Assembly: GCA_003513005.1 (NCBI GenBank) | Contig: DOTD01000040.1 | Location: 1-43,851, forward strand | Length of the DNA stretch: 43,851 nucleotides | From: Desulfotomaculum sp. | Lineage (GTDB): Bacteria; Bacillota; Desulfotomaculia; Desulfotomaculales; Nap2-2B | Reading direction: 5' to 3' | Part shown: positions 41,981-43,851 of the stretch, piece after piece | How positions within the stretch are numbered: the stretch's first letter is position 1 | How the letters are laid out: every line of letters starts with the position of its first letter | The notes under the pieces: generated by a model | Databases searched by the model: none | Seen by the model: only the letters and a program-made list of their open reading frames with translations | Told to the model about the DNA's origin: nothing | Position numbers and translations under genes: made by a program

Positions 41981-42644
41981 ATGATCGACAACTTTGCCAA
42001 AATATATCAACTGGCTAGAGAAAAAGGGCCGGAAAAGCTGGTTGTTCTGGCTCCCGACGCGCATCAAAGAAAAAAATATGGGACTGAATTAAGATGCTTG
42101 ACTATCTGCGTTCAAGATTTCCCCGTCAGGGAGAAAAACCTAAAGTAGTCCTGGCGCCGGCTAAAGACCAAAATGCAGTCGATGTTTTCCAAATTTACTG
42201 GATAAAAATGTTATTGTTGAAAAAGCTCTTAAGCTTGCTTCACTGCTGAAAATTGACAGGCCGAAAGTTGCCGTTCTGGCTGCGATCGAAAAGGTTAACC
42301 CACGGATTTCTTCTACTGTTGATGCCGCCGTGCTGAGTAAAATGTCCGAGCGCAAGCAGTTTGGAGATGTGGTTATAGAAGGGCCTCTTGACATAGACTG
42401 CGCAACAAGCAGGGAAGCGGCGGTGAGAAAAAAGCTGGACTGTGAAGTTCCCGGAGATGTTGATATATACGTTGTCCCCAATGTAGAGTCAGGTTATGCA
42501 TTCAGTCAGATGCTTGCTTTTGTAGGAAAGATGCCGCATGCCGGGGTCCTGGCCGGGACAGTAAAGCCGGTGATTGTCAACATTCCTTTTATTAGATTTG
42601 AAGAGAAAGTGGCGGAAATAATTCTTTCCGCGATGCTGTTATAA
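41981..42644 (+). pseudogene. decayed phosphate butyryltransferase locus
   Basis: Three frame pieces. An ATG at 41981 starts MIDNFAKIYQLAREKGPEKLV-like sequence typical of the enzyme N-terminus, ending out of frame by 42148. A second start-like piece (42094, MLDYLRSRF, then GEKPKVVLAPAKDQNAVDVF) follows in another frame. The C-terminal part from about 42195 to 42644 reads correctly (EKALKLASLL, then PKVAVLAAIEKVNP, then DVVIEGPLDIDCA). About 100 or more central residues are missing. The two N-terminal pieces suggest that two adjacent paralogs collapsed into one. The intact butyrate kinase follows, so the partner reaction must come from elsewhere. Confidence 0.8.
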
Positions 42645-42656
42645 AGGAGTGATAGC

Positions 42657-43763
42657 ATGTCTCCTGCTCTTTTTAATATCCTGGTCATGAATATAGGTTC
42701 CACTTCTACAAAGGTGGCCTGCTATAAGGATACGGAACTAATTGCCGGAAGCAACATTCCGTTTGAAAAAAATCTTCTGTCCCCCCATCATGATCTTGCC
42801 GGGCAAATACCCGAGCGAAAAAAACAGATCCTGGACTTCATCGCCGAGTATGGTGTTGAACTAAGCACTTTAGATATCGTGGTCAGCCGCGGCGGAGTCG
42901 GAGCTCCGTGTCCGAGCGGGATTTATGAAGTCAACCAGGCCATGTGTGACGATCTGCTTTCCACGCGTTTTGCAAAGCATGATTCCTCCCTCGGTCCTGT
43001 CATATCAAAAGATATTGCCCGGGAATGCAGAATCAAGGCGATTGTTGTTGATCCACCCAGTACAGACGAATTTCACCCGCTGGCCAGAATTTCCGGCCTG
43101 CCGGATATTGAACGCGGCAGTGTGCTCCATGCGCTGAGCCAAAAGGCAGCCGCCAGACGGGCTGCCGCCATAATAGGCAGGCCTTATAGTGAGCTTAACT
43201 TTGTCGTTGCTCATCTGGGCGGGGATATTTCCGTCGGCGCACATTCAAAAGGAAGGGTTATTGACTCTACTCATGGCTTGTATGAAGGACCTTTTACACC
43301 GGAACGCGCCGGCGGCCTTCCAACTCTGCCGCTGGTTAGTCTCGCCAGGGGCCAAAGCGTTTCCGCCGTGAGGGATATATTAGTCGGCGGAAGCGGATTA
43401 AAAGCTTACCTGGGTACTGACGATGCCCGGGAAGTTGAGGAAATGATCAAAGACGGGGATGAAAAAGCGCTGCTAGTTTTTGAAGCCATGGCCTACCAGA
43501 TTGCCAAGGATATAGGAGCTATGGCGACTGTGATAAAAGGCAATCTTGACGGCATTGTAATTACCGGCGGTTTGGCTTACTCGGAAAGGCTGATTAATTG
43601 GATAAAAGATCGGATTTCCTTTATCGGCAGTGTATTTGTTTTTCCCGGTGAAGATGAAATGCTTGCCCTGGCCGAGGGTGGCCTGCGAGTTTTAAAGGGT
43701 GAGGAACAGATAAAAACATATTCCACGGATAGCTGTATGATTATACCGGAAAATAAAAACTAA
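42657..43763 (+). CDS. buk: butyrate kinase
   Basis: A 368-residue acetate/butyrate kinase-family enzyme converting butyryl phosphate (or a branched-chain acyl phosphate) and ADP to the acid and ATP. The opening MNIGSTSTKVACY is the phosphate-binding strand, with VVSRGGVGAPCPSGIYEVN, the nucleotide site AHLGGDISVGAHSKGRVID and ITGGLAYSERLINWI further on. The ATG at 42657 follows AAAGGAG. It sits 12 bases after the broken phosphotransbutyrylase remnant, the usual ptb-buk order. Confidence 0.96.
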   Translation: MSPALFNILVMNIGSTSTKVACYKDTELIAGSNIPFEKNLLSPHHDLAGQIPERKKQILDFIAEYGVELSTLDIVVSRGGVGAPCPSGIYEVNQAMCDDLLSTRFAKHDSSLGPVISKDIARECRIKAIVVDPPSTDEFHPLARISGLPDIERGSVLHALSQKAAARRAAAIIGRPYSELNFVVAHLGGDISVGAHSKGRVIDSTHGLYEGPFTPERAGGLPTLPLVSLARGQSVSAVRDILVGGSGLKAYLGTDDAREVEEMIKDGDEKALLVFEAMAYQIAKDIGAMATVIKGNLDGIVITGGLAYSERLINWIKDRISFIGSVFVFPGEDEMLALAEGGLRVLKGEEQIKTYSTDSCMIIPENKN

Positions 43764-43851
43764 GATAAAAACTAAGGAGCCGTAGCGGATTAAAGAGGAT
43801 AGGGTTGACAAAGTGAAGGGGGGGTGGCAGGGGATGTTTGGGGGGGTGGAC

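Noticed and set aside
42330..42644. Separate 104-residue gene
   Set aside because: The same frame continues upstream to about 42195 with phosphate butyryltransferase sequence, so this is the C-terminal part of the broken gene.

Overview
The window looks like a chromosomal segment of a spore-forming, anaerobic, low-to-mid GC Firmicute, most likely a Peptococcaceae-type clostridium (Pelotomaculum/Desulfotomaculum relatives). This is an inference from gene content: MurT/GatD, a CotF-like spore coat protein, the IspH-S1 fusion typical of Clostridia, butyrate kinase, PrkC/PrpC, many TTG/GTG starts and strong AGGAGG ribosome sites. I could not run a similarity search.

Layout. (1) 69-4950: metK behind a near-consensus sigma-A promoter, a small membrane-anchored protein, a membrane GAF-GGEEF diguanylate cyclase, comF, and a convergent DUF2148 gene. 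(2) 5168-9324: an agr-type peptide signalling cassette. It holds two paralogous five-helix membrane proteins, a 43-codon agrD (5703-5834) with a perfect terminator behind it, agrB, and a membrane GAF-PAS histidine kinase; no response regulator is present. (3) 9325-14801: an intergenic region with three DnaA-box matches and palindromes before an MFS transporter, then murT-gatD, a nitronate monooxygenase-like gene and comEA. (4) 14802-20144: small genes (a secreted DUF2680-like protein with an apparent frameshift, a cupin, a cyclophilin-like protein, an unknown 98-residue protein), several terminators, and comEC.

(5) 20109-28111: an accessory segment bounded by 30-bp direct repeats, the left one inside the 3' end of comEC. 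It contains a cotF-like gene, a (TAG)n microsatellite, a tandemly duplicated module of a TetR regulator plus a rifampicin-phosphotransferase/PEP-synthase-like enzyme, and a DUF1992 gene. A REP-associated tyrosine transposase element with inverted REP-like ends sits between the two module copies, and the first enzyme copy has lost its C-terminal 400 or so residues. (6) 28139-29211: an ATP-dependent DNA ligase and a 177-bp imperfect palindrome that looks like a MITE.

(7) 29488-43763: ordinary housekeeping operons on the plus strand: NfeD-slipin, PrpC-PrkC-RsgA-Rpe, a 46-residue rubredoxin-like protein, TyrA-AroA-Cmk-PlsC-IspH/S1, then a decayed phosphate butyryltransferase and an intact butyrate kinase. 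The window ends in a G-rich stretch with no supportable gene.

The parts most worth attention are the agr cassette, with its very short agrD, and the repeat-bounded segment carrying the duplicated TetR-phosphotransferase module.
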